Counted from the first letter of the stretch, positions 1 to 8,755 are shown. The stretch: 64,000 nt of DNA from CAYJPV01 sp964372095 (GCA_964372095.1 CAYJPV010000027.1:1-64000); one strand, 5' to 3'. The notes: generated from the sequence alone by a model not told the origin. A program made the numbers and translations.

Positions 1-136
1 GTAGGAAGTAGGAAGTAGGAAGTAGGAAGTAGGAAGTAGGAAGTAGGAAGTAGGAGGTAGGAAGCAGGGGATGCAATCCCTACTGACTACTGACTACTGA
101 CTACTGACTACTGACTACTGACTACTGACTACTGAC
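1..136. repeat. Heptanucleotide repeat island 1 (GTAGGAA and TACTGAC arrays)
   Basis: Two tandem arrays with a 7-bp period. Bases 1-63 are nine copies of GTAGGAA, eight perfect and one GTAGGAG. The array starts at the window edge and probably extends left. After a 17-bp spacer, bases 81-136 are eight perfect copies of TACTGAC, which is GTAGTCA on the other strand, so both words share a GTAG core. The last repeat copies lie inside the 3' end of the neighbouring minus-strand gene and provide its stop codon. Confidence 0.95.
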
Positions 137-640
137 GACGTCCCGACGCTCCAGCAACCCGCGCACGCGGGCGGTCCGGAATCGGAAGATCGCCTCGACC
201 TGCCGGCGGACCACCGGTGCGGCGACCCGCCCGAGCGGGTCGAGCGGCAGCCGGTAACGGACCTCGTCCTCGATGATGGTTCCGCCATCCTCCGCATCAC
301 GGAAGGTGTGGGTGTGCACCCACCTGGCGTACGGTCCCACCAGTTGCTCGTCGACGAAAGCCACCCCGGGTTCCCATCGGGATATCAGGGTGCGCCATCG
401 CATCGGGACGCCGTACAGGGAAATCCGGTAGTCGATCAGGCATCCCGCCGCAATCACGATGGGACCCGGCGTCAGTATCCGGAAACGCAGTTCGGGTGGC
501 GTGATCGACTCGAGGTTGCGGGCGTCCGCGAAAAACGCGAACACCTCCGTTCGAGGCCTGGAGACCTGCAGGACCGCCCGGATGATGTACGTGCCTGCTT
601 CGCGGCGGTCGCGGTCGTGTTCGATGCGATCGGCAATCAT
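122..640 (-). CDS. SRPBCC (START/Bet v1-like) family protein
   Basis: A 172-aa protein with the SRPBCC helix-grip pattern. A beta strand (TYIIRAVLQVSRPRTEVF, residues ~17-34) is followed by the 'FFADARNLESITPPELRF' segment typical of the cyclase/dehydrase and SRPBCC group, then alternating strands and a long C-terminal helix. Such proteins bind hydrophobic ligands; the ligand here is unknown. No strong Shine-Dalgarno precedes the ATG at 640, so the start is provisional. The last four residues (VSSQ) and the TAG stop are encoded by the TACTGAC repeat array, which suggests the repeat replaced or trimmed the original C terminus. Confidence 0.8.
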   Translation of the reverse strand: MIADRIEHDRDRREAGTYIIRAVLQVSRPRTEVFAFFADARNLESITPPELRFRILTPGPIVIAAGCLIDYRISLYGVPMRWRTLISRWEPGVAFVDEQLVGPYARWVHTHTFRDAEDGGTIIEDEVRYRLPLDPLGRVAAPVVRRQVEAIFRFRTARVRGLLERRDVVSSQ

Positions 641-703
641 GGCGCGATGTGGACCTCACCCGTATGACGGCCCCCGCCGGCTCCAGGATCCCGCACGTCT
701 CCC

Positions 704-2050
704 CTACCGCTTGCGCGCCGCCATGAGCGCCTCGATGTCGGCGATCTCCTTCGGCACGTCCCTGGTCAGGACCTCCACGCCGTCTTTCGTGATCAGCACC
801 GTGTCCTCGATACGAACGCCGACGTTCTTCTCCGGGAAGTACAACGCCGGCTCGATGGCAAACACCATCCCCTCGCGCAGGACGGGCCCGAGCGGCACGT
901 CGTGCGTCGCCAGACCGACGCCGTGGCCGAAGCCGCCCCGCAGGTCTCCCGCGTCGAGGCCCTTGGCTTTCATGCGGTCGGCCACGTACCGCCGGACATC
1001 AGCATCGGTGACGCCAGGCTTGTACGCCTCGATACACGCCTTCTGGACCTCGAGCACCAGCTGATAGACCTCCCGCTGCTCCTTCGTGAAGACGCCGTTC
1101 ACGGGCCACGTCCGGGTGATGTCCATGGCCTGGTGATCGAGGTCCGCGCCGAAGTCCATGAGGACGATGTCCCCGTCGACCATCTGGCGGCCGTTCGCGT
1201 CGTAGTGCCAGACGCAGCTGTTGGGGCCCGAGCCGACAATCGGCGCGTAGGCAGGTCCTTTCGCGCCGTGTTTCAGCACGGTCCCGATGGCGGCGGCCTC
1301 GAGTTCGTACTCGAAGGCGCCGGGCCGCGACGCCAGCATGGCCTGCTTCACGGCCTCGGCCGATACGCGCCCGTTGCGGCGCAGCACGGCTATCTCTTCC
1401 GCCGATTTGATGACACGCATCGCATCGATCTTCGGCGTGATGTCCACAAAGGCGACGGACGGATACCGGTCCTTCATTTTGGCGATCCGGTAGTAGTCGA
1501 TCGGCAACTGGTCGTTGTAGTGGATCCGGGAGCGGCGAGCGTAGAACAGGTCCGATTCGGACCGCGCGCCGTCCAGCGCATCGCGCGGCGAGAGACGCAG
1601 GTGGATCGTCCGGCCCTGCGACGAGAGGTTGCGCGCCAGGAACTCGTCGAAGAAGCCCAGCCCGTGGATCGCCGTCATCCCGGCCGTCTTGGCCCCCTTC
1701 GGGTCTTTCAGGAGGTTGGGCCCATCGATCATGATCTCGCGCGGGTTCTGTTCTGGCAGAAAGAGGTGCGCAGCGCCCGTCGTCGGGACCATCACCAGGA
1801 TCGCGTTCACATCATCGCGGCCCGTGAAGTAGAAGAAGTCGTTGTCCTGGCGGAAATGCGTGCCCGGGTCGCGCCGATCGTTCCCGAAGAGCACGATCAG
1901 TCCGCCGCCAGTCTCCTGCATGATCACCTGGCGCCGGCGCGCGAACTCTTCAGCCGAGTAGCCCGTGCGCTGCCCCTGCACCGCATGCTGTCCCGCCCCG
2001 AGCCACACTGCCGCTGCCAGACCCGCACACGCCACAACTCGACGCATCAT
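704..2050 (-). CDS. Secreted Xaa-Pro aminopeptidase (M24B, aminopeptidase P)
   Basis: A 448-aa aminopeptidase P-type metalloenzyme that removes N-terminal residues preceding proline. An N-terminal signal peptide (about 26 residues ending near HAVQGQ) suggests export. The AMP_N domain fills roughly residues 30-165 and the pita-bread catalytic domain the rest. All five dinuclear-metal ligands of the family can be matched: Asp in MDFGAD, Asp in MDITRTW, His in GLATHD, Glu in IEPALY and Glu in RIEDTV. The start is set at the ATG at 2050 because GGAGGG lies four bases upstream; a second ATG follows directly. An in-frame ATG six codons upstream has no ribosome binding site. Substrate specificity is inferred from family only. 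Confidence 0.9.
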   Translation of the reverse strand: MMRRVVACAGLAAAVWLGAGQHAVQGQRTGYSAEEFARRRQVIMQETGGGLIVLFGNDRRDPGTHFRQDNDFFYFTGRDDVNAILVMVPTTGAAHLFLPEQNPREIMIDGPNLLKDPKGAKTAGMTAIHGLGFFDEFLARNLSSQGRTIHLRLSPRDALDGARSESDLFYARRSRIHYNDQLPIDYYRIAKMKDRYPSVAFVDITPKIDAMRVIKSAEEIAVLRRNGRVSAEAVKQAMLASRPGAFEYELEAAAIGTVLKHGAKGPAYAPIVGSGPNSCVWHYDANGRQMVDGDIVLMDFGADLDHQAMDITRTWPVNGVFTKEQREVYQLVLEVQKACIEAYKPGVTDADVRRYVADRMKAKGLDAGDLRGGFGHGVGLATHDVPLGPVLREGMVFAIEPALYFPEKNVGVRIEDTVLITKDGVEVLTRDVPKEIADIEALMAARKR

Positions 2051-2061
2051 CGATCCCTCCA

Positions 2062-2184
<123 letters not shown>

Positions 2185-2203
2185 TGTCTTGTACAATGCG
2201 CCC

Positions 2204-2242
2204 ATGTTCATCGAGTTCCTCCCCGAGGAGGCTGGCTGGTGA
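2204..2242 (+). CDS. Possible 12-residue leader peptide (MFIEFLPEEAGW)
   Basis: A 12-codon ATG-initiated frame. Its TGA (2240-2242) overlaps the GTG start of the alcohol dehydrogenase (2239-2241), and its Glu-Glu codons form the dehydrogenase Shine-Dalgarno. The predicted transcription start coincides with its ATG, so it would be translated leaderless. It may be chance: there is no homology evidence for so short a peptide. The position, the promoter spacing and the stop/start overlap together suggest translational coupling. Confidence 0.35.
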   Translation: MFIEFLPEEAGW

Positions 2243-3405
2243 GCGGTGCGGCGCGCTGGGAGTTCGCCACCGCCACGCGGATCGTGTTCGGGCGCGGCAC
2301 CGCCGCCGAGGCGGCCCCGATCGTGGCCGGCCTGGGAAGACGGGCCCTCGTCGTCTCGGGCTCGACCCCGACCCGGGCCGAATGGCTCGTGCATGCGCTG
2401 GCGGCGGTGCATCTCGAACCGCGCCTCATCTACGTCGACGGCGAACCGACCGTCGCCTTTGCCGCCGATGCCGCCGCGTACGCCCGGCGCATGTCCGCCG
2501 ACGTCGTGGTCGCGGCGGGCGGGGGGAGCGCCCTGGACGCAGGCAAGGCTATCGCCGCTCTCGCCACGAACCCCGGGGACGTCTTCGACTACCTGGAGGT
2601 GGTCGGGCGTGGCGTGCCGCTGCGCGCGGCCCCGCTGCCGTTCGTCGCCATCCCGACGACCGCCGGCACCGGCGCCGAAGTCACCAAGAACGCCGTGCTG
2701 GCCGTGCCGGACCGCCGGGTCAAGGTCAGCCTGCGCAGTCCCCTCATGCTGCCACGCGCCGCCATCGTCGATCCGGACCTGACGCGGACACTGCCGCCGG
2801 CCGCGACGGCCTTCACCGGCCTGGATGCGCTGACGCAGAACATCGAACCGTTCCTCTCGCCGCGAGCCACACCGCTGACCGATGCGCTCTGCCGGGAGGG
2901 CATCGGGCGCGTGGCCCGTTCCCTGCAACGCGCGTGGGCCGACGGGGAGGACCTCGACGCCCGCGAAGACATGGCGGTGGCCAGCCTGTGTGGAGGGCTG
3001 GCGCTGGCCAATGCCGGCCTGGGCGCCGTTCACGGTCTGGCGGGACCGATTGGGGGCATGTTCAGCGCACCACACGGCGCGGTGTGCGCCGCCCTGCTGC
3101 CGCACGTGTTCCGGGTCAATCTGTCGGCGCTCGCCGCCCGCGCGCCGGCACACCGCGCCCTGGCCCGCGCCACGGAAGTCGCCCGGCTGCTGACGGGACG
3201 CGAAGATGGGACGACTGACGAGGGTGTGGAGTGGCTCGCGGGGATGGTGACAACGCTCGGCGTACCGATGTTGGCTGCGTGGGGCGTGACGGCAGCCGAC
3301 CTGCCCGCAATCGTCGACCAGGCGACCCGGTCGAGCAGCATGGCCGCGAACCCCGTCGTGCTGCGGCCTGACGAACTATCGTCGGCCCTGTCCGCGGCGC
3401 TCTGA
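2239..3405 (+). CDS. Iron-containing alcohol dehydrogenase family protein
   Basis: A 388-aa member of the group III (iron-type) alcohol dehydrogenases, which reduce aldehydes or ketones with NAD(P)H. The N-terminal domain carries the nucleotide loop (VVAAGGGSALDAGKAIA, ~residues 90-106) and the IPTTAGTGAEVT motif. The C-terminal helical domain has the metal region TGLDALTQNIEPF and the His motifs GAVHGLAGP and SAPHGAV. The residue usually His in DALTH is Gln here, so metal identity and activity need care. The GTG start is chosen because GAGGAG sits eight bases upstream and the protein then begins at the normal family position. Upstream in-frame TTG at 2164 lies inside a repeat. The physiological substrate is unknown. 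Confidence 0.85.
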   Translation: MSGAARWEFATATRIVFGRGTAAEAAPIVAGLGRRALVVSGSTPTRAEWLVHALAAVHLEPRLIYVDGEPTVAFAADAAAYARRMSADVVVAAGGGSALDAGKAIAALATNPGDVFDYLEVVGRGVPLRAAPLPFVAIPTTAGTGAEVTKNAVLAVPDRRVKVSLRSPLMLPRAAIVDPDLTRTLPPAATAFTGLDALTQNIEPFLSPRATPLTDALCREGIGRVARSLQRAWADGEDLDAREDMAVASLCGGLALANAGLGAVHGLAGPIGGMFSAPHGAVCAALLPHVFRVNLSALAARAPAHRALARATEVARLLTGREDGTTDEGVEWLAGMVTTLGVPMLAAWGVTAADLPAIVDQATRSSSMAANPVVLRPDELSSALSAAL

Positions 3406-3813
3406 TTCGCGGTCCTGCCCTGGCGTGATCCGTTCCTGATGCCTGCCCGAAGGATCCCGGCGTCAGCTGGCCACATCGCGCTGACGCCGGCTCCCCGTAT
3501 CCGTGCCCGCTGCGCGTCGGGTCAGGACGGCATCCCGAGCACTGTGCGCCTTTGACACACCTGAATCAAGCGTCAAATTGCGCCGCTGCCACAGACAGGA
3601 GATACGTCAGAACGCGACAGGCGAGATGGCGCCTCGCAACGGGTGAGCGCGATGACTTTTTCAACACTTCCAGTGGTCTCCTGACGATATGTTCAGCGAG
3701 TCTTCAGAAATCCACTACTCCGGGCCCGCTAGACTCCTGACTGGGTTCTGACACGCCTCGCCGAAATCGTGCGGTCTGACCTCGCTGTCTCTTATCCTAC
3801 AGGAGCGAATTCG
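3406..3813. other. 408-bp intergenic region without a convincing gene
   Basis: This is the longest gene-free stretch of the window, and its second half is less GC-rich than its surroundings. It holds a perfect 11-bp hairpin near the dehydrogenase end, an inverted repeat TTTGAC/GTCAAA (3551-3556 and 3572-3577) that includes a consensus-like TTGACA, and several TTCAG-type words at 3690-3710. Control elements of the electron-conduit operon probably lie here, but I could not pick one promoter with confidence. A 62-aa open frame at 3552-3740 has no Shine-Dalgarno or recognisable protein features. Confidence 0.6.
3457..3490 (+). terminator. Strong hairpin downstream of the alcohol dehydrogenase
   Basis: Perfect 11-bp inverted repeat CCGGCGTCAGC (3457-3467) and GCTGACGCCGG (3480-3490) with a 12-base loop, 52 bases after the dehydrogenase stop. 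There is no T-tract, so it may be a transcript-end stabiliser or an operator rather than an intrinsic terminator. Confidence 0.45.
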
Positions 3814-4728
3814 ATGCCCCGAAACCCGCTGTTCAGGTGGACCCTCGCCACCGGGCTGGCACTGGCGTTTGCGTGCAACGCTGCCGAAGCCGGCCCCCAG
3901 AAGAAGACCATCAACTGGCCGGCCCTCAACCCTGCGTTCGAGGGCGCAACGTTCGTCAACAACGCCGAGACCTGCCGCGCCTGCCACGAAGCCCCGATGC
4001 AGGCCTACAGTCACACCCTTCACGGCATCACGTTCGGCGCCCGACCACCGGCAGGGTCTGGCGACTGCGAGAGCTGCCATGGTCCCCGCAGCAAACACGT
4101 CGACGCCCCCTCGGCAGATCTGAAGCTCGCCTCACCGAAGGCACAGTCGGCGGTGTGCCTGCAGTGCCACGAGGGCGGGTCACGGTTCGGCTGGAAGGCG
4201 GGCCCTCATCAGGCCAACGACGTCGGCTGCACGGCGTGCCACACGGTCATGGAGAAGAAGAGCGAGCGCAACCTGTTGTCGAAGGCGTCCGCCACGGACG
4301 CGTGCGCCGCGTGCCACAACGACACGCGCGTCGAGTTCAACAAGATGTCGCACCACCCGGTGCGCGAGGGCCGGATGGACTGTGCCAGTTGCCACAACGT
4401 CCACGGTTCGATGCCGGCACTGCTGACGAAGCCCACGCTGAATGACACGTGCTACACGTGCCATGCGGAAAAACGCGGCCCGTTTGTGTGGGAACACGCG
4501 CCGGCCCGTGAGAGCTGCGCAAACTGCCATACGCCGCACGGGTCGAACCAGCGGACGCTGCTCACCAGCAAAGACCCGTTCCTGTGCCTGACGTGCCACA
4601 ACTACGGCGGCCACATCAACCTGCCGCGGTACAACCGGACCAGTAACCCCTACGGCAACGGCTGCTCCAACTGCCACGTCAGCATGCACGGATCCAACCA
4701 CCCCTCTGGGGCGAAACTCACCCGCTAA
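3814..4728 (+). CDS. Decaheme c-type cytochrome, MtrA/DmsE/PioA type
   Basis: A 304-aa periplasmic cytochrome with an N-terminal signal peptide (cleavage near AAEA-GP, residue ~26). It has exactly ten CXXCH heme sites: CRACH, CESCH, CLQCH, CTACH, CAACH, CASCH, CYTCH, CANCH, CLTCH and CSNCH. Ten hemes in about 300 residues is the MtrA/DmsE pattern: a heme wire inserted into an outer-membrane barrel, carrying electrons across that membrane. AGGAG lies eight bases before the ATG at 3814. Its stop (taa at 4726-4728) lies 11 bases before the MtrB-like barrel gene, so the two are surely co-transcribed. No inner-membrane quinol oxidase or outer-surface cytochrome gene is nearby, so electron direction (metal reduction or Fe(II) oxidation) cannot be told. 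Confidence 0.92.
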   Translation: MPRNPLFRWTLATGLALAFACNAAEAGPQKKTINWPALNPAFEGATFVNNAETCRACHEAPMQAYSHTLHGITFGARPPAGSGDCESCHGPRSKHVDAPSADLKLASPKAQSAVCLQCHEGGSRFGWKAGPHQANDVGCTACHTVMEKKSERNLLSKASATDACAACHNDTRVEFNKMSHHPVREGRMDCASCHNVHGSMPALLTKPTLNDTCYTCHAEKRGPFVWEHAPARESCANCHTPHGSNQRTLLTSKDPFLCLTCHNYGGHINLPRYNRTSNPYGNGCSNCHVSMHGSNHPSGAKLTR

Positions 4729-4739
4729 TGGAGGCTGCC

Positions 4740-7190
4740 ATGAAGACGATCGTCGCATTGGTGGTGGCCCTCACGGCCACACCGCTGTTCGCCCAGACCA
4801 CTCCGGCCACCCCGTCGGCCTCCGGCATCAAGACCACCGGAAGCGTGACGGCAGGGGTGGAGCAGGTCGATAACCGTAGCAACTCGAGCAAGTTCACGGA
4901 GTACCGCGACCTGCGTGACGACTCCTACCTGCCCGGACTGGTCTTCTCTCTTGTGGATCCGGCGTCCGGCAGCTACTTTGATCTCTCCGGCCGCAACGTC
5001 AGCCGTCACGACCAGACCATGACGGCGAGGGTGGGACGCGCCGGTGTCTGGCGCGCGGAAGGGGCGTGGGTGGGGACACCCCACAACTTCAGCAACAAGG
5101 CCGTCACGCCGTACATCCAGAGCGCGCCCGGCGTGCTGACGGTACCGGCCACAATCCCCATCACGTTCAAGAAGCTGGCCACGGGGGCTGCGGATGTTCC
5201 CGGCGTGCTGGCCAGCGACAGCCTCATCGCAGCCTATCAGTCATCGTTCCTGGCGCCGACCTCGCTGGCCATGCAGACCAACGCGGGCCGCTTCGCGTTC
5301 GGCCTGCAGGCGTCCGAGGCACTGGCACTCGGCGTCGCGTATGACGTGCGGACCAAGAACGGCTCGAAATCGGGGTTTGGCCCGATCGGCGATCGGCCGC
5401 CACGGACGCTCAACATTCAGCTGGCCGAGCCGGTCGACTACCGGACGAACGATCTGACCTTCTCGGCCGAGCACCAGGGCCGCGGGTACCAGGTGCGGGC
5501 CGAGTACCTGTATTCGGACTTCGCCAATGCCATCGATACCCTCACGTGGCAGAACGTGTACACCACCGCGGCACCCGGCGCCGACTTCGACGTCTGGGAT
5601 CGCCTCGTGTCCACCTTCGGCCAGCGACCGCTGCCCCCGGACAACCGCTACCACAACGTGACGATGAACGCCGGCGTCGACATGCCGAGAGACAGCCGCC
5701 TGACGGCGACGGCGTCGTACGGCCGCCTCGAGCAGAACGCCACCCTGCTGCCGTACGCGTACGGCCAGAGTGCGTTGGTCGACAGGGCTCTCCCGCGCGG
5801 CACCGCTGACGCCCAGATGAAGACGATGCACGTGGCTGCCGACTACGTCGTGGCGCCGGCCCGGAACCTCCTGCTGCGAGGGTTCTTCCGGCAGTACACC
5901 CTGACGAACGACACGCCGTCCGACAAGTGGAACTACGTGACTCAGGACACCTACAATGTGACCGGCACGGTCGCGTTCGTCAACAAGCGCATCAACATCC
6001 CTGCTGCCTGGGCCCGGCAGAACGCCGGCGCAGAGGCGACCGTGCGCCTCGCCAGGCGGAATACGCTGACGATAGCCTATGAACACGAAGGGCGCGACCT
6101 CGATCACCGTGAAGCTGACACGGACGAGCACATCCTTCGCGCGGCCTGGCGGGTGAAGCCCGCGGACTGGATGTCACTGCGTGCCCGCTACACCTATGGC
6201 GACCGCACCGGCACCACCTACCAGAACACCGTCACCCATGCCGGGTACTGGTTCACGGCGGCCGACAATCCCAACAACAGCAATCCGGCCGTGTCGTTCG
6301 ACAACCATCCGGACACGCGGCGTTACGACGTCTCGGATCGCACTCGGCAGCAGTTCGACGTCACGGTCAACCTGACACCGCGCGACATGTTCGCCCTCTC
6401 GGCGTTCGTGCGGTATAGGTCCGACGACTACGAGTCACACGTGACGCCGACGGTCCCGCTGGCAGGCACTGGCCTTGCCGACCAGAACGCGACAACACCA
6501 GGCGACCAACTGGGGCTGCTTGAGGATGCCAGGCTGCGGTACGGCGCGGACCTGTTTCTGCAGCCAAGCCCCCGTGTCACGCTGAACGCGTTCCTGAACT
6601 ACGACAAAGGCACCAGCCTCCAGAAGTCCATCGAGTACAACGAGAACAACAAACTGAATCCGAGCAGCATCAACACGGCTGAACTCGGGCCGTGGACACG
6701 GGCAAGCAGCCAGTGGACCGCAGACACCGCCGATGCGACCTGGAGCGGAGGGTTTGGTGCGACGTTCCAGCTGGCACAGAACGGAACCAGCCTCATCGCC
6801 GACTACACCGTCTCACTGGCTGACATCGACATCGCCTATCAGGGCTTCGGGGTCACGAACTGGGACGGAACGCCCTTCGCAACGAACCACCAGTTCCACT
6901 TCGCGACGCCACCGACGGTTCGCGAAGATCTCCAGGCGCTCAACATCCGGCTGGAGATCCCAGTCAAGACCGTCACGCTGATTGTGGGCTATGGCTTCGA
7001 GACCTACACCCTGGAAGATTGGCAGCAGGGCTCGTCGGCCCCGTGGGTCGAGGCGGTCGGCGCGGAGACGCTGCTGCGGGACACTTCGCGGTCGCACCAG
7101 TGGGGCAACCGCCTCTTCAACCTCGGCACGTACCTCGCGCCCAGCTACGATGCCCACACGGGGTTCGTGGGTGTGAAGTACCGATTCTAG
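4740..7190 (+). CDS. MtrB/PioB-family outer-membrane beta-barrel of the electron conduit
   Basis: An 816-aa protein with a signal peptide (MKTIVALVVALTATPLFAQ), many amphipathic alternating strands and a C-terminal Phe (GVKYRF), as in outer-membrane barrels. Family members form a ~26-strand sheath around the decaheme cytochrome; the adjacent ten-heme gene fixes the assignment. It is longer than typical MtrB (~700 aa). No cysteine is visible, so the N-terminal CXXC of Shewanella MtrB is absent. The start is the ATG at 4740, preceded by GGAGG with five bases of spacing; an in-frame ATG at 4728 overlaps the cytochrome stop. A repeat island begins ten bases after its TAG. Confidence 0.88.
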   Translation: MKTIVALVVALTATPLFAQTTPATPSASGIKTTGSVTAGVEQVDNRSNSSKFTEYRDLRDDSYLPGLVFSLVDPASGSYFDLSGRNVSRHDQTMTARVGRAGVWRAEGAWVGTPHNFSNKAVTPYIQSAPGVLTVPATIPITFKKLATGAADVPGVLASDSLIAAYQSSFLAPTSLAMQTNAGRFAFGLQASEALALGVAYDVRTKNGSKSGFGPIGDRPPRTLNIQLAEPVDYRTNDLTFSAEHQGRGYQVRAEYLYSDFANAIDTLTWQNVYTTAAPGADFDVWDRLVSTFGQRPLPPDNRYHNVTMNAGVDMPRDSRLTATASYGRLEQNATLLPYAYGQSALVDRALPRGTADAQMKTMHVAADYVVAPARNLLLRGFFRQYTLTNDTPSDKWNYVTQDTYNVTGTVAFVNKRINIPAAWARQNAGAEATVRLARRNTLTIAYEHEGRDLDHREADTDEHILRAAWRVKPADWMSLRARYTYGDRTGTTYQNTVTHAGYWFTAADNPNNSNPAVSFDNHPDTRRYDVSDRTRQQFDVTVNLTPRDMFALSAFVRYRSDDYESHVTPTVPLAGTGLADQNATTPGDQLGLLEDARLRYGADLFLQPSPRVTLNAFLNYDKGTSLQKSIEYNENNKLNPSSINTAELGPWTRASSQWTADTADATWSGGFGATFQLAQNGTSLIADYTVSLADIDIAYQGFGVTNWDGTPFATNHQFHFATPPTVREDLQALNIRLEIPVKTVTLIVGYGFETYTLEDWQQGSSAPWVEAVGAETLLRDTSRSHQWGNRLFNLGTYLAPSYDAHTGFVGVKYRF

Positions 7191-7200
7191 GAAAGTCCGG

Positions 7201-7344
7201 GAAGTAGGAAGTAGGAAGTAGGAAGTAGGAAGTAGGAAGTAGGACGTAGGACGTAGTCAGCAGGCGCGGGAAGCAGGCGAGTGCCGCCCCGCTTCCTGCT
7301 TCCTGCTTCCTGCTTCCTGCTTCCTGCTTCTTGCTTCTTGCTTC
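7201..7344. repeat. Heptanucleotide repeat island 3 (GAAGTAG and GCTTCCT arrays)
   Basis: Bases 7201-7256 are six GAAGTAG units (GTAGGAA family) plus two GACGTAG variants. Bases 7291-7344 are five GCTTCCT units followed by two GCTTCTT. GGAAGCAGG at 7269-7277 is complementary to the CCTGCTTCC formed by the second array, so a stable hairpin can form between the convergent mtrB-like and sensor-kinase genes, perhaps acting as a two-way terminator. Confidence 0.93.
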
Positions 7345-7372
7345 TGAAGTGGTCGGCGTGAGCGCCAGCCCG

Positions 7373-8755
7373 CTACTCGGCCAGCGGGAGGGTCATTCTG
7401 AAACAGGCTCCGCGGGGGACATCCGGCACGAGAGTGAGCTGCCCGCCGTGCAGCTCGACCGCCCAGCGGGCAATCGACAGGCCCAGTCCACTTCCCGTGA
7501 CGGCGTCGTCCTGATGTCGTTCGACGCGGTAGAAACGCTCGAACACCCTGTCGCGGTGTGCCGCAGGAATACCCGGGCCTTCGTCGGCGACCTCCACGAC
7601 GGCTTGCCGCCCGGCACGGCGGACGGATATCCGGATCCGTGTCCCCTCAGGGCTGTACTTGATCGCGTTGTCGAGCAGGTTCACCAGTGCGTGTCGGCAG
7701 ACACCGGTGTCAATCGCCACAGGCAGTTCCGGGATGGCCTCCACCTCAACGACCTGGCCTTTCTCTTCTGCCAGCACCAGGAGTTGTGCCACGACATCGC
7801 GAACCTTGTCGGGGAGATTGACCACCTGGAGTGTGAGCCGGGTCTGCCCCCCGTCGCCGCGCGACAGGAGCAAGAGTCCGTCGACAAGGCGTGCAAGCTT
7901 CGCGGATTCCTCCAGCATGCTCCCGACGATATCCTGGTACTCCTGGGACGAACGGAGTTCGCTCAGCCCGACCTCCCCGACGCTGCGCAGCGCGGTCAGC
8001 GGGGTCCGGAGCTCGTGGGAGGCATCAGCCGTGAAGCGCCGCAATGACTCAAAGGACCGTTCCAGCCGGGAGAACAGGTTGTTGAAGACGGTCGCCAGTT
8101 GCCCCAGTTCGTCGTGCGGATTCAGGACCGGCAGACGGGCACTCAATTGCTCGGCGGAGATGTGGCGCGCACGATCGGCCATCTCGCCCAGTGGCGCAAG
8201 CACCCGTCGCGCGAGGATGTAGCCACCGATTCCGGCCACCACCAGTGCGAGGGGAATCCCGAGCAGCAGGGCGACGACGGTGGGCTTCAGGTCCTCCCAT
8301 TCGCTCCGCTCGGTTCGGGCAACACGGACGACAACGGGCATGCCGTCAAGGTCGAAGGCACGCGAGATGACCCGCAGGCGGCCGGCGGGCGACAGCACGA
8401 CGTGGGCTGCGCCCTGGGGCGTCGGGGGGAGCAAGGCGTCCTGAAGGGCCGCCGCGTCAGGGGCACCCCGCCGGAAGAGCTGCCGCCCATCGGGACTCCA
8501 GACCTCCACCCATCGCCTCACCCCGCCCTGATACCCAGGATCGGCATCCGGGTTGCCTCGCCACGCGACGCCAGCGTCTCGGCGCTCGAGCATCTGTACG
8601 GCCACCTGATAATCCTCGTCCAGGTGGTGCTCGAGGGCCTCGCCGAAGTCACGCCACAGCAGGGCTGCCGTCCACGCCGTGTTGACGGCCAGCACCACAA
8701 GCAGGACCCCCACGAACCACAGGGTGAGTTTCAGCCTCACGCCCAGCGGTTTCAT
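7373..8755 (-). CDS. Sensor histidine kinase
   Basis: A 460-aa membrane kinase. It has TM1 near residues 10-32, a periplasmic sensor of about 130 residues, TM2 near 165-185, a HAMP linker, a HisKA domain with the phospho-acceptor His in ASHELRTPLTALR, and a HATPase_c domain with N box (NLLDNAIKYS), G1 (DEGPGIP) and G2 (GSGLGLSIA). It phosphorylates the response regulator encoded just upstream; start and stop codons overlap by four bases (ATGA). The layout resembles QseC/BaeS-type kinases. The signal sensed is unknown. The stop is TAG, 28 bases from repeat island 3. Confidence 0.93.
   Translation of the reverse strand: MKPLGVRLKLTLWFVGVLLVVLAVNTAWTAALLWRDFGEALEHHLDEDYQVAVQMLERRDAGVAWRGNPDADPGYQGGVRRWVEVWSPDGRQLFRRGAPDAAALQDALLPPTPQGAAHVVLSPAGRLRVISRAFDLDGMPVVVRVARTERSEWEDLKPTVVALLLGIPLALVVAGIGGYILARRVLAPLGEMADRARHISAEQLSARLPVLNPHDELGQLATVFNNLFSRLERSFESLRRFTADASHELRTPLTALRSVGEVGLSELRSSQEYQDIVGSMLEESAKLARLVDGLLLLSRGDGGQTRLTLQVVNLPDKVRDVVAQLLVLAEEKGQVVEVEAIPELPVAIDTGVCRHALVNLLDNAIKYSPEGTRIRISVRRAGRQAVVEVADEGPGIPAAHRDRVFERFYRVERHQDDAVTGSGLGLSIARWAVELHGGQLTLVPDVPRGACFRMTLPLAE

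Noticed and set aside
1..136. CRISPR array as an explanation of the regular repeats
   Set aside because: Units are seven bases with no unique spacers, and no cas gene is present.
3552..3740. A 62-aa frame in the gap before the cytochrome
   Set aside because: No ribosome binding site, no recognisable features, and it overlaps likely control elements.
3767..3813. N-terminal extension of the decaheme cytochrome from an upstream in-frame start (3769)
   Set aside because: The ATG at 3814 has AGGAG at ideal distance and puts the signal peptide at the N terminus.
3834..3895. Lipoprotein signal in the decaheme cytochrome (LAFAC near residue 21)
   Set aside because: Residues before the Cys do not fit the lipobox, and a normal signal-peptidase I site follows at AAEA.
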